DNA of 64,000 nucleotides from the NCBI GenBank assembly GCA_963969495.1, contig OZ018321.1:134191015-134255014 (forward strand). Reading direction: 5' to 3'. Source of the DNA: Ceratothoa steindachneri (Eukaryota > Arthropoda > Malacostraca > Isopoda > Cymothoidae). A model generated the notes under the pieces. That model was not told where the DNA came from. It saw only the letters and a program-made list of their open reading frames with translations, and did no database searches. This document shows, piece by piece, positions 19,662 through 30,719 of the stretch. Numbering within the stretch: the first letter of the stretch is position 1; each line of letters begins with the position of its first letter. The position numbers and the translations under genes were made by a program.

Positions 19662-21617
19662 ATGGAACTCCTCCGTGCTAGGCAGTCCATGCGTGCCCAT
19701 GAAAGAGTCCTTAGAAAGGCTCGCACCCGTGAGCAAGACATGACCCCTCTCTCGCTGGCGTTGCGACTTGCGACAGCTTCCTACGTGGCGAAATTAAAAT
19801 CTGCTCGTGAAGCCTACTCACGTAATCTGCTTACTGATAGTAGGAATGGTCCCCGTACCGTCTTTCGCCTGTTCTCCTGTCTTACTTCCCCAGCCCAGGT
19901 CTCCCCACCCATTAGCCCTGCTACTGTCTCGAATTTCTTCGCAGATAAGGTCACTAACCTCCGTGCCTCCCTCGTTCAGCCTTCTGTCCCGGCTCTTGCC
20001 ATTCTCCCTGACTTCCCGCCTCAGCCGCTTATCGTTTTCCCCGCTGTGACCGCGTTGGAGCTTAAAGCCCTGCTCTCGCGTTCTAAGAAATCATGCTCCC
20101 CAAAGGACATTTTTCCGCCTAAACTGTTATGTAAAACTCCGCCTGCTATCCTCCCAACGCTTCTTCACCTGTTCAACACTTCACTTGCAACTGGTCTTGT
20201 TCCCTCTTCCTTCAAACGTGCCCACATCCGTCTGATTCTTAAAAAGCCTCAACTGAACCCCACTGACCCTTCCAATTATCGCCCGATTTCGCAACATCCT
20301 TTCCTCTCTAAGGTTCTGGAGAGAGTGGTTGCTTTACGCATCAACAGTCACATGGTGGCCTGTAACATTGATGAAACCTATCAATCTGGTTTCAAGTCAG
20401 GTCACTCCACAGAAACCACCCTTCTCAATGTGTCCGATTGCTTACGAAGAGCCGCGGACAGGGGTTGTGCCTCCATCCTCGTTCTACTCGACCTCTCCTT
20501 TGCCTTCGATACTATTGACCATACCGTCCTACTTGATCGTCTCCACTCTTTCCTCGGCATATCAGGCACCGTGCTTGACGGGTTCCGCTCTTACCTCTCG
20601 TCTCGTACCCAATCCGTTGTGATTGACGACGTTTCATCCGACTCCACCCCCATTCGCTTTGGAGTGCCACAAGGCTTTGTCCTTGGTCCTTTACTATTTC
20701 GTATCTCCCTTCTCCCTCTTAGTTCCCTTCTCCGTAATCTCGGTCTATCCTTCCACCTCTATGCTGATGACACTCAAATTTTCGTTTCCTCATCCCCCAC
20801 GTCTCTTGCCCACTCTATCACTGACCTCCTGGCTGCCTACTCCTCCATTTCTGACTGGCTCTCTACCAACTTCTTCAGGCTTAATCACTCCAAAACTGAG
20901 GTCCTCCTCGTCGGCACCCCTGCTCTTGTCAAAAAATCTAAATCTCTCTTTCCCTCGCTTACTCTGGGCGGTAATACTATCATTTTCTCTGACTGCGTTA
21001 GGAATCTGGGTGTTGTTTTTGATGAGCATCTCTCCTTTAAGCCTTATATCCGCAATGTCAGCAAATCCTCTCTATGTTTCCTTCGTAACTTCTCTCGCAT
21101 TCGCTCTCACTTTGATCGCCAAAGTCTTGAGACTGCTGTTCATGCCTTCATCACCTCACGCCTTGACCACTGTAACTCACTGCTTGTGAATCTGCCATCC
21201 TCCTCTCTCCACCCGCTTCAACTTGTACAGAACTATGCCACCCGGCTTCTCCTCCGTCGCCCTCGCTTCTCTCCCTCGAAACCCTTGCTGCATAAACTGC
21301 ACTGGCTCCCTGTCAGATCCCGTACTCACTTCAAGATACTTCTCTTCACATTTAAGGCCCTAAACACCAAGGCCCCGTCTTACCTCTCTTCTGCCCTTTC
21401 GCCACGCCATGTCCCTCGGGCCCTTCGGTCATCACATGCACCTCTCTTGAATATTCCTCGTTCATCCCTCTGCTCAATGGGGGACTGCTCCTTCTCAATC
21501 TGCGCCCCTAAGTTGTGGAATGCTCTTCCTGCTGAAATAAGGTCTTCTTCCTCTCGTACCACATTTAAGCGTCTCCCGAAAACGCATCTTTTCAGAATTG
21601 CCTTCTTCCCCTCTTGA
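19662..21617 (+). CDS. L2 LINE reverse transcriptase (651 codons)
   Basis: The RT of a CR1/L2-type LINE copies element RNA at a nicked target. The visible RT blocks in order are NYRPISQHPFLSKVLERVV (about codon 205), QSGFKSGHSTETTLLNV, LVLLDLSFAFDTIDH (catalytic Asp), FGVPQGFVLGPLLF and [10 protein letters not shown] with the YADD box intact. The C-terminal region ([20 protein letters not shown] and LWNALPAEIR) is typical of L2. The frame is open for its full length to a stop at 21617. The upstream stop at 19653 would separate it from the endonuclease. No zinc-knuckle first ORF is present upstream. Confidence 0.85.
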   Translation: MELLRARQSMRAHERVLRKARTREQDMTPLSLALRLATASYVAKLKSAREAYSRNLLTDSRNGPRTVFRLFSCLTSPAQVSPPISPATVSNFFADKVTNLRASLVQPSVPALAILPDFPPQPLIVFPAVTALELKALLSRSKKSCSPKDIFPPKLLCKTPPAILPTLLHLFNTSLATGLVPSSFKRAHIRLILKKPQLNPTDPSNYRPISQHPFLSKVLERVVALRINSHMVACNIDETYQSGFKSGHSTETTLLNVSDCLRRAADRGCASILVLLDLSFAFDTIDHTVLLDRLHSFLGISGTVLDGFRSYLSSRTQSVVIDDVSSDSTPIRFGVPQGFVLGPLLFRISLLPLSSLLRNLGLSFHLYADDTQIFVSSSPTSLAHSITDLLAAYSSISDWLSTNFFRLNHSKTEVLLVGTPALVKKSKSLFPSLTLGGNTIIFSDCVRNLGVVFDEHLSFKPYIRNVSKSSLCFLRNFSRIRSHFDRQSLETAVHAFITSRLDHCNSLLVNLPSSSLHPLQLVQNYATRLLLRRPRFSPSKPLLHKLHWLPVRSRTHFKILLFTFKALNTKAPSYLSSALSPRHVPRALRSSHAPLLNIPRSSLCSMGDCSFSICAPKLWNALPAEIRSSSSRTTFKRLPKTHLFRIAFFPS

Positions 21618-21655
21618 ATTTCCATTGAATTTCCATTCTCATCTCAGCACAACGT

Positions 21656-21715
21656 GCGCTCTGGGAAGGCCTCAGGCCTTGAAGAGCGCATTACAAAAAA
21701 CTTATTATTATTATT
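21656..21715 (+). promoter_or_regulatory. L2 3'-end hairpin and (TTA)n tail
   Basis: GCGCTCT (21656-21662) pairs with AGAGCGC (21683-21689). Inside it, AAGGCCT pairs with AGGCCTT around a single C. A short A-rich stretch and (TTA)n end the element. The second copy keeps the hairpin at 63846-63879. In LINEs the 3' end is what RT recognises, so this is the likely recognition stem. Confidence 0.75.
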
Positions 21716-21721
21716 ATTTAT

Positions 21722-22395
21722 TGGATCACATATATTTTCCCGGACTTAGTTTCCTTAATTTTTGTCTGTCATAATATTATTTTGTCGTACTCATTATTAT
21801 TTAGATTTCCATATTTATCTGTGCCCTTGTTCTTATTAATTGTATTAAAGTTTATTTTTGTGGAGGTGTTTATCTTTCGAAAAACCCTTGAGACGAACCG
21901 GGCAAACGTATTTCCTTCAAAGAGCCAACCAATAATATCGCACTCTAAGTAGAAGGTCCTTACCTTTTTCACAATTTAATTGTACCCGAGCGCAGCGCTG
22001 ATAATGGCTGTTTGACATACAGTAGTGTGTATCTTTAGAGACTTTTTGTGGTTACACGCCTTCGTCCCTCGACAGTAGTATTACTATTATTATTATTACT
22101 ACTACTATTATTATGAATATTATCATTGTTATCATTATTATCATCATCATTATTATTATTATAATTGGTGAAGTTCATATAATTTTAAAAAAATTAATCA
22201 TCGCTGTTTTGTTTTGTTTTTGGTATATTCGAAATTTTTATCCAAATTATTTCCTAAACAGATTTTAAATTTTAATTTTTATCAGGAGGAAATAGTTACT
22301 GGCACCTAAAAACGAGTAGAACAAAATGAGGAGTGGGGAAGCCACTCCTTTTGTCACTAACAATCTGAATTCCCGTTCTTAAACGGTAATTCGGT
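21722..22395. other. No gene seen; ATT/ATC microsatellite
   Basis: AT-rich sequence with an imperfect ATT/ATC/ACT microsatellite at about 22076-22163. The stretch ATTGGTGAAGTTCA...AATCATCGCTG near 22163-22210 is similar to 40338-40385, so a low-copy AT-rich repeat is shared. Confidence 0.4.
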
Positions 22396-22399
22396 GGAT

Positions 22400-22918
22400 G
22401 GGCTAAATAGAAAGAAATGCAGGAGGAGAAGAATAAGAATAAGAGTAGGAGAATAAGAAGAGAAGGAAGGCGAGGATGATGAGAGAAAGAAGGAGGAGGA
22501 AAGAAGAAGTGAAAAATAAGAATAAGAATAGGAAGATTAGGAAAAGAAGAAAAGACGGAAAGAATAAGAAGAGAAGTAGAGGGGAGAAGTATATAATAGA
22601 TAGGAGAAAAAATAAATAGGAGAATAAGGAAGAGGGTGATTTGAGAAGGAAATGAATAGGAGATAGATAAGAAAAGAAGAAACGAAAGGAAGAAGAGGAA
22701 GAAGTCAACAAGAAGAAGAAGACAGGAGGAAGAGGAGGAAAAGGAGAAAAGAAGAAGAAAAGGTCAACATAAAGAAGAAAACAGGGGGAAGATGAGAAAA
22801 AGAATAAGAGGAGGAGAAGACAAGAATAAAAGAAAGCCAAGGAGGAGAAGACAACAAAAAAAGGAAGAGGAGGAGGGGAAAATAACAACAAGAAGAAGAC
22901 AGTGGAAAGAGGATAAGT

Positions 22919-22949
<31 letters not shown>

Positions 22950-23865
22950 ACAGGAGAAATATTAGGAGTTAAGAAGAAGAAGACAGGAGAGAAAAAAAAA
23001 GAAGAATACAAGAGAAAGAGGAGAAAAAGAAGAAGACCTCATAAAGAAAGAAGAAGGAGACAGGAGGAAGAGGATAAAAGGAAGAAGGAGAAGACAGGAG
23101 GATGAGGAGATAAACAAGAAGACAGGGGGAAGAGGAGAAAAAAAAGAAGACAGGAGCAAGAGTAGCAAAATAAGAAGAAAAGGAAAAAGAAGGGAAAAAG
23201 GAGAAGAAGAAAAAGAAGAGAAAAAGCAAAAAAGGTGAAAAAAGAATAAAAGAAAAAGAGAAAAGGAAAAAGAAGAAAAGAAAAGGTAGCAAAATTGGAA
23301 AAAAAGATGAATAGAAAAAGAAATGGAAAAAGGAGAGGAGAAAAAGAAAAGGAAGAAGAAGAGGGGGAAATAGAAAAGGAAAAAAGAAGAGAAGGAAGAG
23401 GGAGAGAAAAAAGAGACGAGCAACAAAGAAGAAAAAGAATAAGAGGAGAAAATAAAATAAAAGGAAAAATAAGAAAAGAAGGAGAAACAAAAATAACAAG
23501 AAGTAGAGGAAAAAGAAGAATAGGAGAAAAAGAAGAAGAATAGGAGGAAAACGAAGAGGAGCAGAAAAAAGAAAAAGAGAAAAACGAAAGAAGAAATAGA
23601 AAAGAAAGAATAAATAGAAAAGGAAGAAAAAAGAAAAAGTAAGAAAAGGATAAAAAGGCAAAAAGAAAAGAAAAAGATAAAAAGAAAAAGAAAAAGAGAG
23701 AAAGAAAAAAGGAAAATGGAAAACAGAAAAAGAAAAAAAGAAAAAAAAAAGGGAAAAAGAAAATATAAAGAGAAAAATAAAGGAAAAAAAGTAAAAAGTG
23801 GATAAAAGAAAGCAACAAGAAAAGTGAAAGAAAAAAAAGAGAAAAAGAAGAAGAACTGAAGAATT
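22400..23865. repeat. Long polypurine/polypyrimidine tract, 1.46 kb
   Basis: The plus strand is almost wholly A and G, with rare T or C. The left part (22680-23170) carries a degenerate minisatellite around GACAGGAGGAAGAGGA spaced some 30-60 bases apart. The right part is simpler GAAA/GAAAAA sequence. The long open frames here, of Phe/Ser/Leu on one strand and Lys/Glu/Arg on the other, are composition artefacts. Confidence 0.95.
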
Positions 23866-24599
23866 CCTGGTTGTTAAATGAAAGAAGCGGTTTTAAGTAA
23901 GAAATTCAGAATGATTAGATTTTCGTAGGGTGTTGGTTAATAACTAACAAATGAAGTTCTTATTTTATATATTTTGTTTCCTTTTAATATGAAAGGGATT
24001 CAATTGGCGTTTAAATAAAGACTAAAAAATAGGCCGGAGGCCCCCCTCCCCCACCAAACACTTCCATTTTTATCTTTTTAAACTAAAATGCGCCCAATTG
24101 TATAGAAGAAATATGCTAAAGGAAATATATTAAATCTTATTAAATTGCTTATGTATAATAATGCAACAACTGTAAGATTCAATAAATATTTAAAACATTG
24201 TAAAATAAATGAAAGTAGAGTGAGTAAAGAAATTTATTATGTGAATTTATATTCAATCTATTAAGCAATCTATTATGAACTCATTTTACTTATTGAACAC
24301 CCTGAATATAAGCGCCTCCTTCTTTCGTAGAAATATTAAAGGAAAATGTCTTATTAATTACTTGTGTATTATTTAATAGCAATTTATTATTTAATAGGAT
24401 TCTATAATGGTGTAAGGCTTTGTAAAATAAGTTAATGTAACTAGAAGGTGCAAATTGAATCTTGTTCCGAATTCATATCGAATGTATAAAAAATAATTCC
24501 TGCTCACTTGATCTACCCCTCGCCTCCGACTGATGAGGCAAGCGAATCCGAAAAATACACGGGGATTGACAATTGGTCACGGAACCATACAAAGAGCGA
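23866..24599. other. No gene seen; AT-rich
   Basis: AT-rich sequence with no frame or element I can name. Two loosely similar stretches (near 24100-24270 and 24325-24470) may be decayed copies of one repeat. Confidence 0.35.
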
Positions 24600-24670
24600 A
24601 CGATACCGAAGAGTACGCGACCCTGACACCGGCCGCCAGTAGCCCTCATCTTTGACCCCTCAACTCCGAC

Positions 24671-25257
24671 TCAGAAGGCAAGCATCCGCTGTCCAGAAAA
24701 AAAGGCTAATCTAACATTTACCAATTTCTCCATCAACTTAAACACGCAGGTAGTTAGAGAGATTGGGCGGAAACCGGCTAGGGTAGAGTGATATCTCCCC
24801 GGTTTGCGAAAAGCGAGCACAGTAGCGATTCGCCAGGAATCTGGGAGGAGACCCTCTACCCAGATCCTGTTTAACAAATATAACAGAAAGGCCATGCCTC
24901 GCTCACCCAGGTGTCGAAGCATGGCGTACGGGACATCGTCCGGACCACGGACGGTGTCTGCGCACGAAGCGAGAGCGGAGCGGAACTCACTCAGAGTAAA
25001 CTTGTCGTTTAAGGGTTCTCCACATCTGGAGGTAAAGTCCAGTCAGAAACCTTCCGCGACATCACGACGCGCATTGAATGCTGGCAAAGGAATGCGGAGA
25101 AAGCTGTCTCGAAGGATTCCGCCACGGAAGCGAGGTCCGAGATTGCGGTTGCATTCTTCTGGAGAACGGGAGGGAGGTCCTGCACGAACTTACCCCGAAT
25201 CCTTTTGACTCGCTTCCACAACTCTGCTAGAGGAGTCTTCTCGTTAAGTGAAGACAC
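24671..25257 (-). pseudogene. Copy A: linker and first RT blocks
   Basis: The minus strand reads MLRHLGERGMAF, then SWRIATVLAFRKPGR and GFRPISLTTCVFKLMEKLV. These are the first RT blocks of Jockey/I-type LINEs, following the GPDDVPY-like motif near 24930-24950. The catalytic blocks are absent because the element ends here. The 82-codon frame at 25009-25257 is the endonuclease-RT linker. No enzyme activity is possible. Confidence 0.7.
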
Positions 25258-25399
25258 ATATACCAGCCAAGAAGAGTGGCGGGCGTGCTTAAAAATATAC
25301 TTGCCCTAGCCCGACGAAATTCAGCGAGAGTAGAATCGTTCGGGTGGCGCTTATAGCGCATGTAGGCATAACGCTTCTGTTTTAGGGCCGTTTCACATT

Positions 25400-26255
25400 C
25401 GGATGATCAACACGGGAGTGGCTGGCGTGAAAAAAGGCTAGACGTTCTAGGAATAGTAGTCAGGCACACGCCGATGAGGTTGCCGGGAAAGAATTCAACG
25501 GTCTCATCAACCGACCTAAACTTCTCGACTGAAACAGATAAATCAGTCATTTCCTGAATGCGGACCACCGCGCCGCACCAAACACCACCGGAGCGGGCTC
25601 TGGGGCGGCAGCGGCCAAGAAAATGATACTTGAATGGAAAAATGATCACTACCATGGAGGTAATCGACCATCCCCCACCCCAAATCATGCTGTTCATCCA
25701 GAGAGCAGAAAGATAGAGCGAGGCAGGAAAATGAAGCGGTTCTCTGCCAGTGATGCGTAAACTCATCCACATTTAGGACACCTATCTTCAGCTCGTCGAT
25801 CAGGTCAGCAAGGACTTGACCCAGGGAAGTAATCGAATAGTCTAGTCAGAGGGGGTGTCTACAGTTCAGATCTCCGAGCAAGAGAAAGGGTATCAGCAAC
25901 CGTGTTACTGAGCGGCAGAAGTCCCCCGCGTCGAAGTCCGCTGACGGTGGAATATACGTGGAAATAACATATACCTCCTATCCAGGTCCAGCTTAACAGC
26001 TACTGCCTGAAAGGAGGTATCTAAAGCCAAGAGAAGAACGGAGACATCATGCCGGGTGTAAATACCCCAGGGTGGTGGGATGGCAAAAACCTTATGCCCT
26101 GGGAGAGTGGGTAGGGGCCACGTTTCCAGCATGGTCTCCTGCAAAAAGATACATAACGGCGAACGGGACGAGATGAGCCTCCGCAGCTCCTCCCGTTTGG
26201 CCCCGAGTCCGCGGAAATTCCATTGAAAGAATATGCCCTCCAGGCCTAGCTCTCA
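25400..26255 (-). pseudogene. Copy A: endonuclease domain, broken
   Basis: An apurinic-type endonuclease, seen as several frames. It starts near 26235 with QWNFRGLGAKREELRRLI and LQETML (the catalytic Glu region). Mid-domain HDVSVLLLALDTSFQAVAVKL lies near 26050. A degraded GD-N block follows near 25870, and a GSDHFSI-like catalytic end near 25640. Frameshifts between these blocks show decay. It directly precedes the linker and RT start, as expected for ORF2. Confidence 0.7.
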
Positions 26256-26329
26256 GGAGATGCGGGAGCCCCTGCATTTCCTCAGAGAAGACCCTCACGG
26301 GAATGGCTGTACGCGTCCCGGAGGCAGAA

Positions 26330-28056
26330 TTCAGAGCGCTGTTGGCAGGACAATGCGCTGAAGGCGCTGTCGCCTTCGAAGACTTACCGGGGAGGTTTGG
26401 CTCGCCATGCGAGTCTTTTCCTCCCTCTTCCTTGACGTATGACGTCCCAGGCAGCAACGGGCGCGCCAGGACCAAGTCCTTAGCCTCAAGGAGATACACA
26501 CCACATTGTTCGAGGAAGCCAGGTGCGGCTCTCCACAATTGACACATTTGGTCACACAGGACTTGGACTTATCGTGTATCGCCTTGGAGCAACTTACGCA
26601 GACTTCCGGTAACACTAGCACCTCCGCGGCAGTGGCACGAATGCCTTCACGCAGTAGCGATACAAACTGGCACGCACCGACTCAGAGAGCTTATCACAGT
26701 TGAACGTGACGAAGAGTATCAGTGTGGGTCTCGAAGCTCCTCCCTGTTTTCTCATCACACGTTCGACCTTGACCGCCCCATGGTTGGCTAGCTCTAAGGT
26801 GATGTCATCTATGGAGTAGTTCACGAGTTCCTACGCATAAACTACTCCTTTGATAAATTTCATGGTAGAGTGCGGCGTCATACACACCGGCGTGCCATCT
26901 AGTTTATGAAGGGCACTAATCATGGGATTAGACGCATTTGCCAGAAGGCTACCGTTCAAGAAGCGGGTCACCTATGGCTCTCCACCAATAACGCTAGCTA
27001 CGGCTTTCCTCTGATGGATCATGTTGCCCTTAGCCAACATGCCACCATCATTGGGGCGTATGACGAGGAAGCTTTTGAGACCAGCGGGCTCGAAAATGCC
27101 AGGTAGCCTCTAAATGAGAGGCCCAGACGTAATCGAGGCTCCCCTCTGCGCAGCTCTGGTCTTCGTCTGGGACTCTCCACCCGGGAAGCAGCGGGGCCGG
27201 ACGTGCCGATCTTGGCCTAGTCGCTTACCGAAACGGCAGCAGACCCATCCGTCCCCGCGGCCTTCGCGGATGGAGAGGAGCCCCGTGTCTTTTTTGTCCT
27301 TTTCGTATTTTTTTATTTTTAGGATAGGAGGGGGGGGGGGGGGGGAAATGAACCCTCTTTTCTCCTCCGCTGGCAAGAGCCTCCTGGCCAGATGGACCTG
27401 CCTTAGCAAGAAGATCCTTCTCCGGGATGGAGAGGGACCTCGCACAGGATCGGACTCTGGTTCAGTGCTTGTCATGGAGCCTAGGTCCGTCCCAATGGAA
27501 GGTCCAACCGTCTAGGGCTGTCCATCTTAAGGGAGGGGGAGGGGAATCCATATGTCAATCCCCCCCAGCACATCACAGGTCCCATTGCTTGTAGTATCTT
27601 TGGTCTGTAAAGAGAGGGCGACACGTACGGTGACCCCCACTAAGCTCAATATACGAGCACCCAGTCTTTAGAGGGAAGGGGCCGACGGGCCCTATCTTAT
27701 CTCCTCCCCCTAATTGGGTTGGCGCTATCATGCCGCTCCCACCGGAAGCGGTCAATTATGGGCCGCCCGTCTTTCTTGGCAGCCCCCTTAGAGAGTAAAG
27801 GGGGGACTGCCGCTAGTGAGAGCGAGTAGCCCAAAGGTGACTACAGAGAAGGGGGTGAGGGGAAGTCCCCTGCACCCATAGGCCAAGGAGATGAGTAAGC
27901 TTCCTCTCCGGTCGAAGAGTTCTGGAGGGTCCCCTGCGAAAGCACAGAAGGGAGGGAAGGAACCTCCATTATTTTTATGGAGCTACCCAAGGGCGGCTCC
28001 GTCGATTTTAAAGGGGAATGTAGAGTGAGATTAATTTTTTGGGGGGGCTTCATCAT
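26330..28056 (-). pseudogene. Copy A: first ORF (gag-like), broken
   Basis: The ORF1 of this LINE type is an RNA-binding protein. Its N-terminal part is low complexity (near 27.8-28.05 kb). The RRM-like region includes YSIDDITLELANHGAVKVER near 26760-26810. A Cys/His cluster (KCVNCGEPHLASS) lies near 26530. Frames change several times. The whole of it except the Cys/His end is repeated in copy B. An 18-base G-run at about 27330-27347 lies in its N-terminal half. Confidence 0.65.
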
Positions 28057-28592
28057 TGGGCATGGTGACCCTATTTATTCTATGAGATGCATACGCTAAT
28101 CACCCCACGCAGTAGTCTGCTCTGCGAGGGGGTTCGTACGGGCCGGCAGTGCCAGTTGCCGCCATTTGGGGGCACTCTTCCTGCCTAGTGTACTGGCAGC
28201 CCATCGGCATGGCGGCTCCACCTTGGGCACGGCGTAAAATGGATGGAGATTGAAAGGAGAAAGAATGGGGGAAATGAAGAAGGTGTGGATGGGGATGAAG
28301 CAGGTTGTTAAAAACCTTCTAGCCCGGACCAGAGCTCAGAGGTGAGGAAACTTTGTCCCCTCCCCTGTCAGCCCCGATCCGGTATAGTTTGGTGAGAGAA
28401 AGCTGGTCAGCATCTACCCTTTGAAATTATAGTCTAACCACAGAAAGTTGTGGGAGAGGTTGTAGGGAAAGTGAGGAAGTAGGGTGGAAACGCGGGCTGT
28501 CTGAAGGAAGGAGAAGAGGCCAAGCGGGGCCGGACAGGGCGCTGAGTCCCGTCAGTACGGTGGCCAGGAAGGCAAATTGCATCGCTCCTTAC

Positions 28593-30610
28593 AGGATGTC
28601 ACAGTCAAAAATAACGAGAGTGTAAGGGTGGGTCTCAAGACCCCTCTTTGTTTTCTCATCACACGCTCGACCTTGACAGCCCTATGATCGGCCAGCTCTA
28701 AGGTGATGTCATCTATAGAGTATTCCACGAGCTCCCTCACATAAACTACTCCTTTCACGAAGTTCATGGTAGAATTCACACTCACCGTCTGCCATCAAGT
28801 GTCCGAAGGGCACTAATCATGGCTGCATCGGAGGGATCCGACGCATTCGCCAGAAAGCTACCATCTGAGAAACGGGTCACCTTCGGTCCTCTACCAAACA
28901 CGCTAGCTAAAGTTCTCCTCTGATGGATCATGTTGCCCTCAGTCAACATGTTGCTATCAGTGGAGCGAATAACGAGGAGGCGTTTGAAGCCAGCGGGCTC
29001 CAAAAGGTTAGGTAACCTCTGAATGAGGGGCCCCAACGTAATCTAGGCTCCGCTCTGCGCCTTTCTTGTCTTAGTCTAGGACTCCCCATACGGGAGAGCA
29101 CCGGGACCGGTCGTGCCGATCTTGGCTTGGCCGCTTATCGAAATGGCAGTGGCCCCGTTCGTCCCTGTGGCTCCTGCTGAGGGACAAGAGCCCCGAGTCC
29201 TTTTCGGTTTTTTTTTTTGTTTTTTTTAGGAAAGGAGGGCGGGGAATGATCCCTCTTCTCCCCTCCACCGGCTGGATCCAGTAGGCCCGATGGACCGGTC
29301 TCAGTTCGATCCTTCTCTGAAATGGAGGTCTTGTTTGTCACATGGGCACCAGCCGGGAGAAGAGATCACTCCTCTCTTTGTGAGGCCTTGGGATCAAAGC
29401 CGTCAGATGAGGAGCTTACATAGGGGCGGACACAGGTTCTGTGCTTGGCACCGAGCCTGGGTCGACCCAATGGAAGATTCTATCGTCTGGGCCGGGGTCA
29501 CCTCAGGGACCATGTCCATCTCAGGACAGGCCTCCATGTGGCTATCCCCCTTTAAGTCATCACAAGTCCACTTCGAGTTATCGTTTGTCGTATTCTGGGC
29601 CGGCGTACGGGCATCCGTCAGGAAAGAGAGGGGGAAACGTACTGTGACACCCTGTAAGCTCGCTAGGCGCGCTAGCCGGACTTTGGAAGGCACAGGCCGT
29701 CGGGCTCTGGCATCTCTTGCTTGCTCAAGGTGGTTAGCCCTATCGACCCGCTCCCACCGAGAGTAGTAAATTATGGGTCGCCTGCCTACTTTCTTGGGAG
29801 TCGCCTTAGAGAGTAAAGGAGGGACTGCCATTGGAGAAAGGGAGTAGCCCAAGTGCGACTCCAGAGAAGAGGATGAGGGGAAATTCCCTCCACCCGTAGT
29901 CCTAGGAGAGGAGTAAGCCTCAATTCCGGTCAAAGAGTTTTGGAGGGTACCCTGCTAAAGCACAAGGGAGGGCGGGAACCTCGATTTTTTCGGTGGAGCT
30001 ACCCGAAGGTGGCTCCAATGATGGTAAAGGAGAAGGGGAGATAGATTTATTTTTTCTTTTTTATCATCGGGAATGGTGCCCCCATTTTTAGCACGGAGCG
30101 AATACGCCAATCACCCCAGGCACTAGCCCGCTAAGCAAGGGGTGAATATGGGGCCGACAAAGCCACTGCCGCCATTTGAGGCGACTTCTACCGCCTAGTG
30201 ACCTGGCAGCCCATCGGCATTTCGGCTCCACCTTGCATGTCGTAAAATCTATAGACATAGAAAGGAGAAAGAAAATGGCATGTGGGAAAGGTATGGGTGG
30301 GGATGAAGCAGATTGCCTAAAAACCACCATCCCAGACCGGAACTCAGGAGTGAGAGGACGTTGTCTCCTCCCCCTCAGCCCCGATCTGGGATATTTGGGT
30401 GAGAGGAAGCTGGTCGGCGTCTACCCTGTGAAATTAGAGGCTGACAAGAAAAAGTTGTGGGAAAGGTTGTAGGGAAAGTAAGGAAGTAGTGTGAAAAAAC
30501 AAGCTGTCATAAAGAAGAAGTGGCTAAGCTGGGGCCGGACGGGGCGCTGAGTCTCGTCAGAACGGCTGCCAGGAAGGCAAATCGCCCTGCCCCTTACGGG
30601 TCCTTACCGG
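28593..30610 (-). mobile_element. Jockey/I-type LINE, copy B (5' region and ORF1 start only)
   Basis: Similar to about 26700-28590 throughout: the same 5' end (GGGCGCTGAGTC.CGTCAG.ACGG at 28535 and 30540), the same poly-T stretch and the same ORF1 blocks. It breaks off inside ORF1 at the junction with copy A (about 28592). The two lie head to tail, as in a 2-kb tandem duplication. Confidence 0.7.
28600..29933 (-). pseudogene. Copy B: first ORF, N-terminal part, broken
   Basis: The frames 29403-29933 (176 codons, low-complexity N terminus), 28782-29036 (GFKRLLVIRSTDSNMLTEGN, the region before the RRM-like part) and 28552-28785 (YSIDDITLELADHRAVKVER) follow one another as the pieces of ORF1. 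Comparison with copy A shows the same order. The Cys/His cluster is missing because the copy ends first. Confidence 0.6.
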
Positions 30611-30719
30611 GTCATACACACCAAATTATCATTTAAACAAGGGCTAAAAACACCAACAAGAAGCTCCGCAAGTTATAACACTGCCAGCCGTAAACTACGA
30701 CTACACTCAATAAAACCCT

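Larger units (their letters stand above)
19161..21715 (+). mobile_element. CR1/L2-group non-LTR retrotransposon, nearly open, 5' truncated
   Basis: One frame runs from the endonuclease end through RT to 21617 with a single stop. It is followed by a short 3' UTR, a strong hairpin and a (TTA)n tail, as in L2-type LINEs. The N-terminal half of the endonuclease is missing. The coding strand is strongly pyrimidine-rich. A second copy at 62815-63913 is very similar, so the family amplified fairly recently. Confidence 0.85.
24600..28592 (-). mobile_element. Jockey/I-type LINE, copy A, lacking most of RT
   Basis: On the minus strand this holds, in order, a 5' region (28.6-28.0 kb), a first ORF with an RRM-like part and a Cys/His motif, an endonuclease and only the beginning of RT. 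It stops near 24.68 kb inside RT, so the 3' part is missing, the opposite of the usual 5' truncation. Many stops and frameshifts are present. Its 5' end joins copy B directly. The clade call rests on ORF1 and RT block style and is approximate. Confidence 0.7.

Noticed and set aside
22403..23818. Long minus-strand frames of up to 259 codons rich in Phe, Ser and Leu
   Set aside because: They arise from the polypurine tract. Composition alone keeps them open in several frames at once.
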